Assembly: GCA_021776435.1 (NCBI GenBank)
Contig: JAJFFW010000082.1
Coordinates: 57,991-121,990 of the forward strand
Origin: Parvularculaceae bacterium
GTDB taxonomy: Bacteria; Pseudomonadota; Alphaproteobacteria; Caulobacterales; Parvularculaceae
Direction of reading: 5' to 3'
DNA: 64,000 nucleotides
The notes beneath the pieces were generated by a model. That model searched no databases, was not told the origin of the DNA, and was given only the letters and a program-made list of their open reading frames with translations. Position 1 is the first letter of the stretch. Each line of letters begins with the position of its first letter. Both the position numbers and the translations under genes were made by a program. Below are positions 63,440 to 64,000 of the stretch, piece after piece.

Positions 63440-64000
63440 TTAGTTTCGTTTTGTGGATCGTTGGGCTGTATTTGGGGGAAATCCGAAAGTCTTCTTAAAA
63501 GCCTCTGTGAAGGCTGGTTGGCTGCGATATCCAACAAGATCAGCAACCTGCTCAACTGATTTTCCAGCGGAAAGATATTCCAATCCCAATGACAAAAGCG
63601 CATGACGGCGCCATCGAGCGGGAGAGAGACCAGTTTCATGTATGAATAATCGCTCAGCCGTGCGGCGGCTGACATTAGCTTCTAAATAGAGGTCGCAAAG
63701 ATCACGGTGCGCCATTTTAATGTCTGCGAACCCGGCAGCCAACCGGCGCGCCCGTAAATCCCTCGGCAGCGTAAGTGAAAATGACGCTGATTCAGCTGCC
63801 TTGATCTCGTCAGTAATCAGATCGGCCAAGCGCAAATCGGCAGCTACACGCTTATCTAACCACATCAATTGGCAACTTCGCAGGATCGCCTCATGTAACA
63901 ATCCACAAACGTTGAAAACGCGTGGCGCGCCGACATCAAGCTGAAGCCGCGGACTGCAATAGAGCGTACGCAACTTGACCATGCCAAGCATCCGCAATTT
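63440..64000 (-). CDS. AraC-family transcriptional regulator (3' part)
   Basis: The reading frame is open to the right edge, so the 5' end lies outside. The visible 187 codons contain the double HTH: DLYLEANVSRRTAERLFIHETGLSPARWRRHALLSLGLEYLSAG and SVEQVADLVGYRSQPAFTEAFKKTFGFPP. The part before it (KLRTLYCSPRLQLDVGAPRVFNVCGLLHEAILR) is the end of a cupin-type sensor domain, typical of AraC proteins of about 260-300 residues. It probably regulates genes beyond the window. Confidence 0.85.
   Translation of the reverse strand, partial: KLRMLGMVKLRTLYCSPRLQLDVGAPRVFNVCGLLHEAILRSCQLMWLDKRVAADLRLADLITDEIKAAESASFSLTLPRDLRARRLAAGFADIKMAHRDLCDLYLEANVSRRTAERLFIHETGLSPARWRRHALLSLGLEYLSAGKSVEQVADLVGYRSQPAFTEAFKKTFGFPPNTAQRSTKRN

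Overview
The window reads as an ordinary chromosomal stretch of an alphaproteobacterium. The evidence is a DivL-type kinase with tyrosine at the phospho-acceptor position, an iscR-led SUF operon, the very large (about 1,630-residue) NAD-glutamate dehydrogenase, a heat-shock promoter of the alphaproteobacterial form CTTG-N17-CYTATNT, and one perfect TTAA-N7-TTAA (CtrA-type) box. Base composition looks moderate and was not computed. A marine Parvularculales/Hyphomonadales-like organism would fit, but that is inference.

Layout. 1-5.5 kb: the 5' end of an hsp20 gene with its heat-shock promoter, then a leftward operon of one amidohydrolase, two exported M20 peptidases and a DUF1499 membrane protein. 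5.6-7.7 kb: a divergent BlaI/BlaR1-like pair with two operators in the shared intergenic region, closed by a terminator. 7.7-17.6 kb: housekeeping and metabolic genes (SDR, metG, MFS transporter, quinone oxidoreductase, RNA helicase, diguanylate cyclase, TfoX-like protein) and a small protein built of six SFPD repeats. 17.6-26.7 kb: the SUF iron-sulfur operon (iscR, iscS-like, DUF1330, sufB, thioesterase, RidA, cupin, sufC, sufD, sufS, sufT, sufA) with a strong IscR operator match upstream. 27-38 kb: alpha/beta hydrolase, divL, a TPR protein, a membrane protein with a CtrA box, and NAD-glutamate dehydrogenase.

37.9-50.7 kb is mostly leftward: rpe, heparinase-like, CapD-like and purH; a glycine-zipper lipoprotein; an AhpD-like protein; a glycosyltransferase pair; folD, DUF167 and yggT. 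One aldo/keto reductase runs the other way. 50.8-58.3 kb is rightward: tRNA-Ala(CGC), an aldehyde dehydrogenase/GMC alcohol dehydrogenase pair, glmS, manC and galE (amino-sugar and nucleotide-sugar supply). A leftward NDUFA9-like gene follows.

From 59.8 kb the character changes. A tRNA-Leu(CAG) is followed directly by three 12-bp-spaced repeats and a tyrosine integrase, then an ArsR-type regulator, a DUF6058-like gene, a 48-residue membrane peptide and the 3' part of an AraC-type regulator. This looks like the left end of an integrative element; its right end lies outside the window.

I found no CRISPR array, rRNA, insertion sequence or recognisable defence system. The most interesting items are the regulatory sites, the repeat protein, the three extra genes inside the SUF operon, and the island cargo.
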